In this document: piece by piece, positions 56,390 through 64,000 of the stretch
Numbering within the stretch: position 1 is the stretch's first letter
How the letters are laid out: every line of letters begins with the position of its first letter
Assembly: GCF_002934265.1 (NCBI RefSeq)
Contig: NZ_PTIX01000025.1
Location: 1-64,000, forward strand
Length of the DNA stretch: 64,000 bases
Origin: Actinokineospora auranticolor
Lineage (GTDB): Bacteria; Actinomycetota; Actinomycetes; Mycobacteriales; Pseudonocardiaceae
Direction: 5' to 3'
Translations under genes and position numbers: made by a program
Notes under the pieces: model-generated
What the model saw: the letters and a program-made list of their open reading frames with translations, nothing else
What the model was told of the DNA's origin: nothing
Databases searched by the model: none

Positions 56390-56703
56390 GTTAGCCATTC
56401 ACAGTCCGGTTACGCGACAGCTGCGCCCGCACTCTCATCCACATTTTTGCCGGTTACACATTAACTTCGCTATACCAGACCAAAGGTTCCATGACCACGC
56501 GTTTGGCTCATCGAGCCGCATACCCGCCACGACCGGACACCTCGTTGCGGACGCAACCGAATATCTTTCGCGTCAGGCGCGGGAAACCGACTCCACGACG
56601 GCCGCGACTATCTCCTGTGGACGAAAACGGGCGTCGCCGAAATAGTCCACGTGGGATGGACAATCGTGTCGGGCGGTACCGGGATGGCCGCGCTCCGTCG
56701 GAA
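56390..56703. other. interval carrying the siderophore promoter region
   Basis: No gene is seen. The first part is comparatively AT-rich (around 56440-56480) and should contain the operon promoter; the rest lies after the hypothetical gene ending at 56704. No second iron box was recognised. Confidence 0.4.
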
Positions 56704-57384
56704 TCAGCCCGCGGTGAGTCGAGCGGGGCGGTAGGCGATCGGATCAGGCCCCAGGGTGTCCAGCGCGTCGTGGAGGGAGTCCGCGGGCTCGTCGCCGGGG
56801 TGCTCGACGGCCCGCACCAGCCACCCGTCCCCGAGCGGCCGGGAAGCGTGCGCGGGCAGGGCCGCGAGTCGCTCGCGCAGCTGGTCGGTGAGCCCGGCAC
56901 CGGAGACGTAGGTCCAGGGTCCGAACTCCTCCGGCAGGACGGAGCCGGGGAGGAGCCGCCTGGACGCGTAGCTCGGCTCGTGGCTGTCGACGTGCCACGC
57001 GGTCAGGTGCGCCAGGCTCGGCCCGAGACCGGTCACGAGCTGTGTCGCGAGGGAGAGCGCCATCTCCCACTCCGGCCCGAGCGGGTCCGGCTCGTCCAGG
57101 TGGACCGTCAGGAACAGCTCAACGGACGCCCCCGGGTCGGCGTCGCCGAGCATCAGCTGGACCCAGGAATTGGCGGCCGGGTAGGCGGGGTGCTTGAGGG
57201 CAACCGTCACCGCCTCCCCTTCGCCACCGAGGAAGCGGGCGCTGCGGGCACCGCTCGGCTGGAACCCCGCGCCACCGAAGGTGCCCAGCGCGGCGACGGC
57301 TCCGCGCAGAACAGCGCTCTCCGGCATGTTGACCGCGCCCGCCGCCAGTACCAGCACGCTTCCCGCCATGTACGAGTCGCCCAC
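56704..57384 (-). CDS. hypothetical protein coupled to the effector, possible immunity
   Basis: 226 residues from GTG 57384, chosen because GGAGGAGG lies about nine bases before it; GTG 57393 sits on top of that ribosome site and ATG 57369 is also possible. A mixed alpha/beta protein with LGPEWEMALSLATQLVTGLGP and a Trp-His region (AHLTAWHVDSHEPSYASRR), followed by FGPWTYVSGAGL. Family not recognised. It begins five bases after the stop of the large effector-like gene, the position of an immunity gene. Confidence 0.6.
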   Translation of the reverse strand: MGDSYMAGSVLVLAAGAVNMPESAVLRGAVAALGTFGGAGFQPSGARSARFLGGEGEAVTVALKHPAYPAANSWVQLMLGDADPGASVELFLTVHLDEPDPLGPEWEMALSLATQLVTGLGPSLAHLTAWHVDSHEPSYASRRLLPGSVLPEEFGPWTYVSGAGLTDQLRERLAALPAHASRPLGDGWLVRAVEHPGDEPADSLHDALDTLGPDPIAYRPARLTAG

Positions 57385-57389
57385 GTCCC

Positions 57390-60300
57390 TCACCTCCTCC
57401 AGATCACGGTGATGTGTTTTTTCCCGCCGTGTTCGATGGCATCTTCGATGACCTCCTGGAACGCCGCCTTCGAACGCGGGTCAAGGCTATCGAACTCGGG
57501 CCAGTCGATGATGTGCTCGACGTACTTCCCTTGACTGCCATCGATTTGCCCGAACAGTTGCTCTCTCAAGCCCGCCACTCGCTTGTCCCTGACGTCGTCG
57601 CTGAGCTTACCGGTCACATGCTTGTACTCGACCATGACGTGCCGCGAGCGGCCCTCGACGTGCGCTCGGAAGGTGTAGTCGACGCGCTTCTTCCCGACAT
57701 GGACCTCGATGCCGGTCAACTCACCGTTGTTCTTGAGGAAGTTCACGATGGCTTCCATCTGCTTGCGGACCCCCACATTGAGGGGCTGGAACTTGTTGGC
57801 GCCCGAAGCCAACGAGTTCGCCAGGCCGTCGGGGTCGTCGCCCTCGAGATCCGGTGCTTCGTCCCGCTTCAGTTTGTCCCGGTACGCGGCGATCGTGTCG
57901 CGATAGACCTTGATCACCTCCATCTCGACCCGGAGGATGCCTGGACCCTTCTGCACCAGGTCGGCCGAGTCGACGTGCACCATGGGAAAGCTGCCCGGGG
58001 CGGCCGAGCCGAACCCGGGTGCGCGCTGAATCTGCAGGAACGAGTAGTCCCCGCCGTACAGGTACTTCCCGCTGTCCGTCCGCACGTCGTAGCCGAACAG
58101 GTCCTTGGGGACGCCGGCGATGAGCGTACCGAGCCACGGTTCGATGGGGTTCTTCGCCGCGAAGATCTCCTTGAGCGCGTCGGCCAGTTGTCGCTGCTGG
58201 CCCGCCAGCTCCTGCTGCTTCGCGGTCAACTTCTTCCTGCCCGCGTCCTCATCGGACTTGGGCACGTGCACCGCGAGCTTCGCGATCTCGTTCGCCTGGT
58301 CACCCGCGGCCTCCGCCAGCCGACGCGCGGCCCGCGCCTCTTTCCTGACCTTCGGATCGGTCTTCTCGTCGGCGATGACGTGGTCGAGGTAGTTCAGGAG
58401 CGACTGCTCGCGGCTGGCCACCATGAGCGTGGCCGTGCTGCCGGACACCACGAACCAAAGCCGGTGCGTGTGCCGGTCGGCGGAGAACGTGACCACCGCC
58501 CAGTCCGGCTCCAGCCGCCGCACGTCGCCCGGCCGTGCCTTGGTCGGGGGCTGGGTCTTCCCCGGTGGCGTCTTCCCCGGTGGCGTCTTCTCCGGTCGCG
58601 TCTTCTCCGGATGCCCCTTGTCGGGCCGCTGCTTGGCCGGGGGCCGCCCCTTCTTCGGCCGGTCCTTGCCGGGACGCGCCTTGCCGAACTCGTCCTTGAC
58701 CGTCTTCGTGATGGCCTTGACCTTGGCCAGCACCCCCTTGGCCAAACCGACGATCTTGTCGATGACCCAGTCCACGGCCTGGTTGACCGGTTTGGCCAGC
58801 TTCTGGAAGACGTCCTTGATCTTGCCCGCGATGCCGCCCACGCCCAGCAGTGCGGCCAGCATGCCGATCAGGAGCGGGATCGAGCGGGCGAGGGCCTTCT
58901 CGACCAGGCCGGGTACGCCGCCACCGCCGCCCTTGGCGATGGCGATCACCGCGTCCAGGACGGTGTTGACGAACTCGATGATCCGGCTGCCGTTGGTGAC
59001 GATGAACCGGATGATGTCGATGATCATCTTGCAGGCGCGGATGAACGCCGACGCGGGGTTGAACAGGGAGATGATCCAGGTGATGCCCGCGACGATGATG
59101 GTCGGCAGCAGGAACGACACCAGGTTGTCGACGAGGTTCTTCTTCAGGTCCCCGACCCGCGACTTGAGGTCGTCCCACAGCGCCTTCACGCCGTGTTTCC
59201 GCGCCTCCACGACGATCGGGAGGGCGTGCTCGCCGACCTCGATCGCGGTCATGGCCTCCTTGGGGAGCTTCGTGGCCAGGCGCGCGCGCAGGCCGGCCCA
59301 GGTCAGGCCGAGCAGACCGGCGACCAGCAGCACGATGCCCAGCACGTCGAAGGTGGCGGGCAGCACGATGCCCGCGGTGGCGGCGGTGCCGAGCAGCCAC
59401 GACAGCACCCCCTGCTCGAGGTGGGCCTTGGCGTTCTCCTTGAACCGCGTCAACCCGCCGCCGACCGCGCGCACCAGGTTGCCGAGGAAGCCGATGGGGT
59501 CCTTCAGGATGCCCAGGACGGCCTGCGCCGCCTTGGCGAGCACGCCGAGCAGGAGGTCCTTCAGTTCGAGGATGGTCTTGATGACGCCCTTGACGGCATC
59601 GATCGCCTTGTCGACGAAGCCCCGGTTCTTCTCCTTCTCCGCGGCGATCTCGTCGTCGACCGACTTGACGGCGTCGGTGTACTTCGTGGCCAGGGTGTCG
59701 ACGAGCGCGCTGCTCTTGTCGTCGACGGACTGGGTCAGCTGGTCGAACTTGTCGGCGAACCCGGCGGCGGCCTCCGTGCCGAGCGCCTTGAGGTCCTTGG
59801 GCAGCTTCTCGACCTCGGCCCTGAGTTCGTCGCGGCCCTTGGCGATGCGCTGCTTCGCCCTGGTCAGCTCCCGGCCGACGGTGTCCGCCACCCCGGAGAT
59901 GACCTGGCGCATCCGCTTGACGTAGTGGTCCCGGGCGTCGACGAAGATCTGGTTCGCCTCGTCGGGGAGGCCGAAGAGCTTGTCGTGCCCCCACTTGACC
60001 ACGCCCCACGCGCCGCCGTACCGCCGGTCCTTGTACTCGTCCATCTTGCGGCGGTGTTCGGCGGTGAACGCGTCGCGGGCTTCCTTCTCGCCCTGGGTGA
60101 ACTGGTCGTCGACCAGCTTGTCCAGGCCGGTGAGGATGCCTTCGACGTCGGTCTTCATGACGTCGAAGACCTTCTGCAGGATAGCCGTTACCTGGGCCCG
60201 CTTGTCCTCGTCGCTGGACTTCGCGTTCGTCTTGCCGGTGCCGACCTGCTGACCGGTCCGCACCCGCTGGTTGGTGATCGCGCCCATGGCGGTGGTGCCG

Positions 60301-61271
60301 AGGCGCTTGGCCTGCGCGGTGGTCCGGTGCAGCTGTGCGGACTCGTGCTCGCGCAGCTGCCCGGGCGCGGTGTCCGAGTGCTGCTCCGCGGCCTTCTTGT
60401 CCTTCACCGCCGCGTCGAACGACGGTTCGTTCGACTTCCGCAGCTGCGGCTCGGTGACCTGCGCGTCGGCCATCTCCTGGTTGACGCGCGCGGGCCCGGC
60501 CGACATGTCCGTGGCCGACGGCGGGAGCTTGTCCGGCGTCGCCTTCGCCGGGTCGGGGGTGCCCGGTCGGCCCGGCGGGCGGTCGGGCGCGAGGGGCACG
60601 ACCTGCTTGGCGACGGCGGCCGACGTGTCCGGTGGCGCGGCCGTGGTGTCGGCGATCTGCGCGGCCGAGTCGGCCTTGCCCTCACCGACCCGGCCCTGGA
60701 CCTCGCCCTTGATCTCGGCGGGTTTGCCGGAGTCGGCGAACCCGTCGGCCTGCTCCAGGTTCTTCGGCGCCTTCTCGGCGATGGCCTTCTCGACCGCGGC
60801 GATGAACGCGTCCTTGTCGAAGTCCTTCGGCTTGGCGTCGTTCATCTTCTCGGCGTTGGCCGTCTTGCCCTGCGCGACCGCGTCGTCCTTGGGCGGTACC
60901 GAGGCTTGCAGCGCCGAGGTCGCCTCTTTGCCTGCCGGGGGGTGGGAACGCGCGATCGTCCGCTTCTTGTGCGCGACGTCCTGCTTGAGCACCGCGAACT
61001 TGGGATCGGTCCCCGGCCCCCTGGCCAGCCCGGCCGCCACCGCGCCGTTGCCGACCTGGTCCTGCGTCCCCTTCTGGGACGGGTCGCCCAACGGCTTCTT
61101 GCCGCCCACCCGCAACGCCGCCGACACCGCGGCGTTCGACGGCGGCAGCAGCGGCGGCTTGCGTTGCGGCGGACGGTCTTTCACCGGCACGGGCGCCTTC
61201 GCGGGCGTCACCGCCGGGTCCCGCACGGCGGAGCGCTTCGCACCGACCATCGACGGAGGCATCGACGGCAC
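57390..61271 (-). CDS. large effector-like protein with candidate PD-(D/E)XK nuclease tip
   Basis: 1,293 residues from ATG 61271. Residues 1-300 are Pro/Lys/Ala-rich and disordered. A helical region (~300-620) follows, then long hydrophobic helices at ~627-660, 710-731 and 795-816 (SIPLLIGMLAALLGVGGIAGK). That core resembles eCIS/phage-tail-associated and polymorphic-toxin proteins. A basic linker of xPxK repeats (~857-914) leads to the final part, whose last ~110 residues contain VDYTF (Asp1198) and VEYK (Glu1215, Lys1217), a D-ExK nuclease pattern. No DUF4157 HExxH domain or eCIS structural gene is seen here. The likely role is delivered toxin; family assignment is by pattern. Confidence 0.65.
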   Translation of the reverse strand: MPSMPPSMVGAKRSAVRDPAVTPAKAPVPVKDRPPQRKPPLLPPSNAAVSAALRVGGKKPLGDPSQKGTQDQVGNGAVAAGLARGPGTDPKFAVLKQDVAHKKRTIARSHPPAGKEATSALQASVPPKDDAVAQGKTANAEKMNDAKPKDFDKDAFIAAVEKAIAEKAPKNLEQADGFADSGKPAEIKGEVQGRVGEGKADSAAQIADTTAAPPDTSAAVAKQVVPLAPDRPPGRPGTPDPAKATPDKLPPSATDMSAGPARVNQEMADAQVTEPQLRKSNEPSFDAAVKDKKAAEQHSDTAPGQLREHESAQLHRTTAQAKRLGTTAMGAITNQRVRTGQQVGTGKTNAKSSDEDKRAQVTAILQKVFDVMKTDVEGILTGLDKLVDDQFTQGEKEARDAFTAEHRRKMDEYKDRRYGGAWGVVKWGHDKLFGLPDEANQIFVDARDHYVKRMRQVISGVADTVGRELTRAKQRIAKGRDELRAEVEKLPKDLKALGTEAAAGFADKFDQLTQSVDDKSSALVDTLATKYTDAVKSVDDEIAAEKEKNRGFVDKAIDAVKGVIKTILELKDLLLGVLAKAAQAVLGILKDPIGFLGNLVRAVGGGLTRFKENAKAHLEQGVLSWLLGTAATAGIVLPATFDVLGIVLLVAGLLGLTWAGLRARLATKLPKEAMTAIEVGEHALPIVVEARKHGVKALWDDLKSRVGDLKKNLVDNLVSFLLPTIIVAGITWIISLFNPASAFIRACKMIIDIIRFIVTNGSRIIEFVNTVLDAVIAIAKGGGGGVPGLVEKALARSIPLLIGMLAALLGVGGIAGKIKDVFQKLAKPVNQAVDWVIDKIVGLAKGVLAKVKAITKTVKDEFGKARPGKDRPKKGRPPAKQRPDKGHPEKTRPEKTPPGKTPPGKTQPPTKARPGDVRRLEPDWAVVTFSADRHTHRLWFVVSGSTATLMVASREQSLLNYLDHVIADEKTDPKVRKEARAARRLAEAAGDQANEIAKLAVHVPKSDEDAGRKKLTAKQQELAGQQRQLADALKEIFAAKNPIEPWLGTLIAGVPKDLFGYDVRTDSGKYLYGGDYSFLQIQRAPGFGSAAPGSFPMVHVDSADLVQKGPGILRVEMEVIKVYRDTIAAYRDKLKRDEAPDLEGDDPDGLANSLASGANKFQPLNVGVRKQMEAIVNFLKNNGELTGIEVHVGKKRVDYTFRAHVEGRSRHVMVEYKHVTGKLSDDVRDKRVAGLREQLFGQIDGSQGKYVEHIIDWPEFDSLDPRSKAAFQEVIEDAIEHGGKKHITVIWRR

Positions 61272-61402
61272 TCCTCCCCGTCAGGGCACCCAACGGTTCA
61301 GAGTCGCAAACCAACCGTCACCACGGCGTCGCTACAACGTTCCCGGATTGTCAGCGACGCGGAACACCCCGACCGCACCCCCGGCGAGGTCGGCCGTCGG
61401 AC

Positions 61403-61777
61403 TCAGACGGCCCAGGGGATCGGCTGCCGGGCCTCGCTGCCGGGTGCGCCGACCTGGCCGCCCGCGGCCATGCACACCAGGGCATCACCCGCCTCCGCGA
61501 GGGCGTGGAACCGACGGCTCGCACCCGCCGGGACCACCACGGCCTGGCCCGCCACGGCCTTCGCGGATTCACCGTCCACTGTGAACTCGAAGGCGCCTGC
61601 GATGATCATCCAGACCTGCTCGCGGTCGACGACGTGCACCGGGGACGGCGACCCCGGGTTCATCCGCACCCGCCAGGTGCTCAGCTCGGCGCTGCCCCGG
61701 CTGGGCGCGGCGAGACCGATCATGACGGCCGCCGGGGTGGTGACGGTGCGCTCCTGGCTCGCGGAGATGACGTGCAC
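61403..61777 (-). CDS. single-domain cupin protein
   Basis: 124 residues from GTG 61777. Cupin motif 1 region HVVDREQVWMIIAGAFEFTVDG and motif 2 region VVVPAGASRRFHAL are present, but the usual metal-binding His set is reduced, with one His in each motif. It may bind a small ligand or act with the divergent MarR regulator; the two are separated by an operator-like palindrome. Confidence 0.82.
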   Translation of the reverse strand: MHVISASQERTVTTPAAVMIGLAAPSRGSAELSTWRVRMNPGSPSPVHVVDREQVWMIIAGAFEFTVDGESAKAVAGQAVVVPAGASRRFHALAEAGDALVCMAAGGQVGAPGSEARQPIPWAV

Positions 61778-61847
61778 TCGCGTGCTCCTATACTCGTGGT
61801 GGTGGTTTGACGGACTCCCGCTGAACCGCGGTGGTGAGCTACGATGC

Positions 61848-61866
61848 GAGTAAAGCCGCTTTACTC
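61848..61866. promoter_or_regulatory. perfect 9-1-9 palindrome, MarR operator
   Basis: GAGTAAAGCCGCTTTACTC is a perfect inverted repeat about one base. It lies in the 110-base divergent region between the cupin gene and the MarR gene, 22 bases before the marR start. Size and position suit autoregulation by a MarR dimer. Confidence 0.7.
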
Positions 61867-61887
61867 ACACCTGTCAAGAAGGACCCC

Positions 61888-62364
61888 GTGACCCACGACG
61901 CCGATCCGCTCAGGCACGCCGACCTGACCGTCCTGCTCGGCATGTCGTTCCAGGTCGTGCTCGCGGAGTTCACCCAGCGCCTCGACGCGGCGGGCTACGC
62001 CGAACTGCGCCCCGTGCACGGCTTCGTCTTCCAACAGCTGCGCGGCCCCGGGCTGACCGGGACCGAGCTGGCCCAACGGCTGGGCGTCACCAAGCAGGCC
62101 GTCGGGCAGATCGTCACCGAGTTGGAGAAGCGCGGCTACGTGCGGAAGGCGCCGCACCCGAACGGGGGGCGCGCCCAGCTCATCCAGCTCACCGAGCGGG
62201 CGCACGACCACCTCGACGTCGCCGGTCGGCTGCTGCGTGCCGTCGAGTCCGAACTGGCCGACCGGATCGGCGACACCGATCTCGCGCACCTGCGCGAGCA
62301 ACTGGCCACGCTGGTCCGCGCCGCGGTCGGCGACGCGATCCCCCCGCTGCGGCCCATCTGGTGA
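61888..62364 (+). CDS. MarR-family transcriptional regulator
   Basis: 158 residues from GTG 61888 (AAGGA five bases ahead); the frame continues to GTG 61831 but that would place the palindrome inside the gene. The winged helix has LTGTELAQRLGVTKQAVGQIVTELEKRGYVRKAPHPNGGRAQLIQ spread over ~55-100, with dimerisation helices at both ends. It probably represses itself and the divergent cupin gene through the palindrome. Confidence 0.87.
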   Translation: MTHDADPLRHADLTVLLGMSFQVVLAEFTQRLDAAGYAELRPVHGFVFQQLRGPGLTGTELAQRLGVTKQAVGQIVTELEKRGYVRKAPHPNGGRAQLIQLTERAHDHLDVAGRLLRAVESELADRIGDTDLAHLREQLATLVRAAVGDAIPPLRPIW

Positions 62365-62386
62365 CGTCCACCGCGGACGCGCCCCG

Positions 62387-62851
62387 CTACCTCCCCCGCG
62401 TCGGGACGGCGAGCGTGGTCTTGATCGGGTCGAGCACGAACATCGTCGAATAGCGGCGCAGGTGCGGTGCGTTCTTCATGACCCGATCAGCCGTTTCCCG
62501 GTGCTGCCGCATATCGTCGGTCGCCAGGATCACCACGTAATCGTGCTCGCCCGACACGTTGTAGAACTGCTGCACTTCCGGGGCGGCGAGCACCCATTCC
62601 CGAAACCGGTTGTGCGTTTCCGGTGATTCCTGGTCGAGGGTGACCAGGCACACGGCGAGCAGCGCGGGTGCCGGGTCGAGCACCGCGACCTCGCGCAGGA
62701 GCAGCCCGCTCGCCCGGTAGCGGTCGATCCGCCGCTGCACCGCGCTGGGTGAGAGCCCGACGAGTTCGCCCAGCGCGGCGAGGGTGCGGCCGCTGTCGCG
62801 CTGCAGCAGGTCGAGGAGCCGGTGGTCGGTGTCGTCGAGGTTCGCGGGCAC
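62387..62851 (-). CDS. Lrp/AsnC-family transcriptional regulator
   Basis: 154 residues from GTG 62851. An N-terminal helix-turn-helix (LDDTDHRLLDLLQRDSGRTLAALGELVGLSPSAVQRRIDRY, ~5-45) and a RAM/AsnC ligand domain (VCLVTLDQESPE, YNVSGEHDYVVILATDD). Lrp proteins sense amino acids. It is divergent from an EamA-type exporter, a common Lrp-target arrangement. Confidence 0.9.
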   Translation of the reverse strand: MPANLDDTDHRLLDLLQRDSGRTLAALGELVGLSPSAVQRRIDRYRASGLLLREVAVLDPAPALLAVCLVTLDQESPETHNRFREWVLAAPEVQQFYNVSGEHDYVVILATDDMRQHRETADRVMKNAPHLRRYSTMFVLDPIKTTLAVPTRGR

Positions 62852-63075
62852 GCGAGATTGTTGCGCGAAAGCCGGGAAACGCTCAATCGCGTCCCGCGCG
62901 GGTTCGGCTACGGTGGGCCTTGTCCGCACGAAATCGACGCGGACTCGAGACGGTTCGACAATGCGCGAGCGAGCGGGTTGAAGGGCATGGCCGGGCTGCG
63001 GCAATACCCGTCCACGCCATTCACAACGAGGTGGGCTGTGCCCCTGCTCGACCCTCCAGGAAACGGTTGTGGCTG

Positions 63076-64000
63076 ATGACTCCGATCTCCCTTGACCCAT
63101 CCGAGCCGGTGCGCCGCCCTCCAGCCGGGCTGGCCCTCGGTCTCGCCCTCGGCGCGGTGGGCGCGATCGCCGTGGGCAGCGCCGCGCCCGCGCTCAAACT
63201 GCTCGCCGTGACCGCGCTGTCCCCGGTGAACGCCATCCAGGCGCGGACCGTCGTCGGCGCGGTCGCGCTGCTGGCGGTGGCGCTGGTGTTGCGGCGCGGC
63301 AGGATGGCGGTGCGTCGGGCGGACTGGTGGCTGGTCGCGGTGTACGGAGTGCTGACCCTGGCGGTCAACCAGGTCGTCTACACCGTCGCCCTGGCGCGGC
63401 TGCCGGTCGGCGTGGCGCTGCTGCTGGAGTACCTCGCGCCGGTGCTGGTCGCGCTGTGGGTGCGGTTCGCGCGGCGCGAGCACGTGCCGCGCCTGCTGTG
63501 GGCCGGGATCGTCGTGCTGCTCGCCGGGCTCGCGCTGGTCACCCAGGTGTGGACGGCGGCGGCGCCGGACAGCCTCGGTGTCCTTTTCGGACTCCTCGCG
63601 GCGGTGACCCTCGCCGCCCGGTTCGTGTTGGCCGAGCGCGGTTTGCGCACGTACGACCCGCTGGTCATGGCGACCTGGGGCGCGTCCCTCGGCGCGGTCG
63701 CGCTGGTCGCGGCGGGTGTGGTCGCGCCGTTCCCCTGGCACGCGCTCACCGCGGTGAGCACCGTGGGATCGATCGGCGCGCCGGTGTGGGCGCTGGTGCT
63801 CTACGTCGGGCTCGTCGGCATGGCGGCCGCGATCCTGCTCGGCGCGGTGGCGCAGCGGCGCATCCCGTCGACCTCGGCGAGCCTCGTCGCGGCCGTGGAG
63901 ATCGTGGTGGGCGGGGTGCTGGCCGCGGTTCTGCTCGGTGAGCACCTCGACAACGCGCAGTGGGCCGGGTGTGCGGCGATGCTGGCCGGGATCGTGCTGG
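63076..64000 (+). CDS. EamA/RhaT-family transporter, 3' end beyond window
   Basis: The gene starts at ATG 63076 and is still open at base 64000 (308 codons seen). About ten hydrophobic helices in two EamA halves: ALGAVGAIAVGSAAPALKLL, NQVVYTVALARLPVGVALLLEY (end of half one), then FGLLAAVTLAARFVLAERGL and TSASLVAAVEIVVGGVLAAVLLGE (half two). EamA proteins export amino acids or other metabolites. It is likely regulated by the divergent Lrp-type protein. Only ~10-20 residues are missing from the usual length. Confidence 0.9.
   Translation, partial: MTPISLDPSEPVRRPPAGLALGLALGAVGAIAVGSAAPALKLLAVTALSPVNAIQARTVVGAVALLAVALVLRRGRMAVRRADWWLVAVYGVLTLAVNQVVYTVALARLPVGVALLLEYLAPVLVALWVRFARREHVPRLLWAGIVVLLAGLALVTQVWTAAAPDSLGVLFGLLAAVTLAARFVLAERGLRTYDPLVMATWGASLGAVALVAAGVVAPFPWHALTAVSTVGSIGAPVWALVLYVGLVGMAAAILLGAVAQRRIPSTSASLVAAVEIVVGGVLAAVLLGEHLDNAQWAGCAAMLAGIVL

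Noticed and set aside
57414-61853. 1,479-codon plus-strand frame
   Set aside because: It is the antisense of the large minus-strand effector gene. Composition is Leu/Asp/Val/Arg-rich without domain patterns, while the minus frame has coherent domains, ribosome sites and coupling.

Overview
The window is high-GC DNA with frequent GTG and TTG starts, many 4-base stop/start overlaps, lipoprotein and twin-arginine leaders, RHS and EspC-like genes, an ECF sigma factor and class II DAHP synthase. It looks like chromosomal DNA of a filamentous actinobacterium, most likely the Pseudonocardiales (Saccharothrix/Actinokineospora/Lentzea-like). The genus is inferred from gene content only. No complete tRNA, rRNA or CRISPR array was found.

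Bases 1-11,500 are a decayed accessory region full of polymorphic-toxin parts: an orphan HINT-LHH nuclease tip with a SUKH immunity gene; a YbaB-like/EspC-like/RHS cassette whose RHS core has been deleted, leaving its toxin tip out of frame but its immunity gene intact; three copies of a ~130-bp repeat flanking that cassette, the last abutting a tRNA 3'-end remnant; an IS5-type remnant with both ends intact; frame-broken debris; and a DNA/RNA-endonuclease toxin tip with a second SUKH gene. That last pair is joined head-on to a 5'-truncated ALF-repeat/AbfB/LGFP/ricin-lectin gene.

Bases 11,500-33,170 hold ordinary actinobacterial genes: membrane and secreted proteins, an HTH/NB-ARC/TPR regulator beside a secreted propeller protein, a NarL-type two-component system, a PAF-acetylhydrolase-like esterase, a Tat-exported DyP peroxidase divergent from a beta-helix lipoprotein, a large sortase-type surface protein, and a coupled small protein/ECF sigma factor/M48 peptidase unit.

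Bases 33,170-56,390 are one minus-strand catecholate siderophore locus, read from an iron-box-like site at 56,371-56,389. In order: dihydroxybenzoate synthesis (entA, entC, entE, a stand-alone isochorismatase and a stand-alone aryl carrier protein), a siderophore-interacting ferric reductase, a lipoprotein/two-permease/ATPase importer, a 3,491-residue NRPS (C-A-T-E-C-A-T-E-C, no thioesterase), a repeat-derived ORF fused flush between its neighbours, an MFS exporter and class II DAHP synthase. DAHP synthase feeds chorismate, EntC/isochorismatase/EntA make 2,3-dihydroxybenzoate, EntE loads it on the carrier, the NRPS adds two residues predicted to be D-configured, MFS exports, ABC imports and SIP releases iron. 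The exact product cannot be deduced.

Bases 56,700-61,271 encode a 1,293-residue effector-like protein with a candidate PD-(D/E)XK nuclease tip and a closely coupled downstream gene (possible immunity protein). The right end has a cupin/MarR pair around a perfect palindrome and an Lrp/EamA divergent pair; the EamA gene runs off the window.
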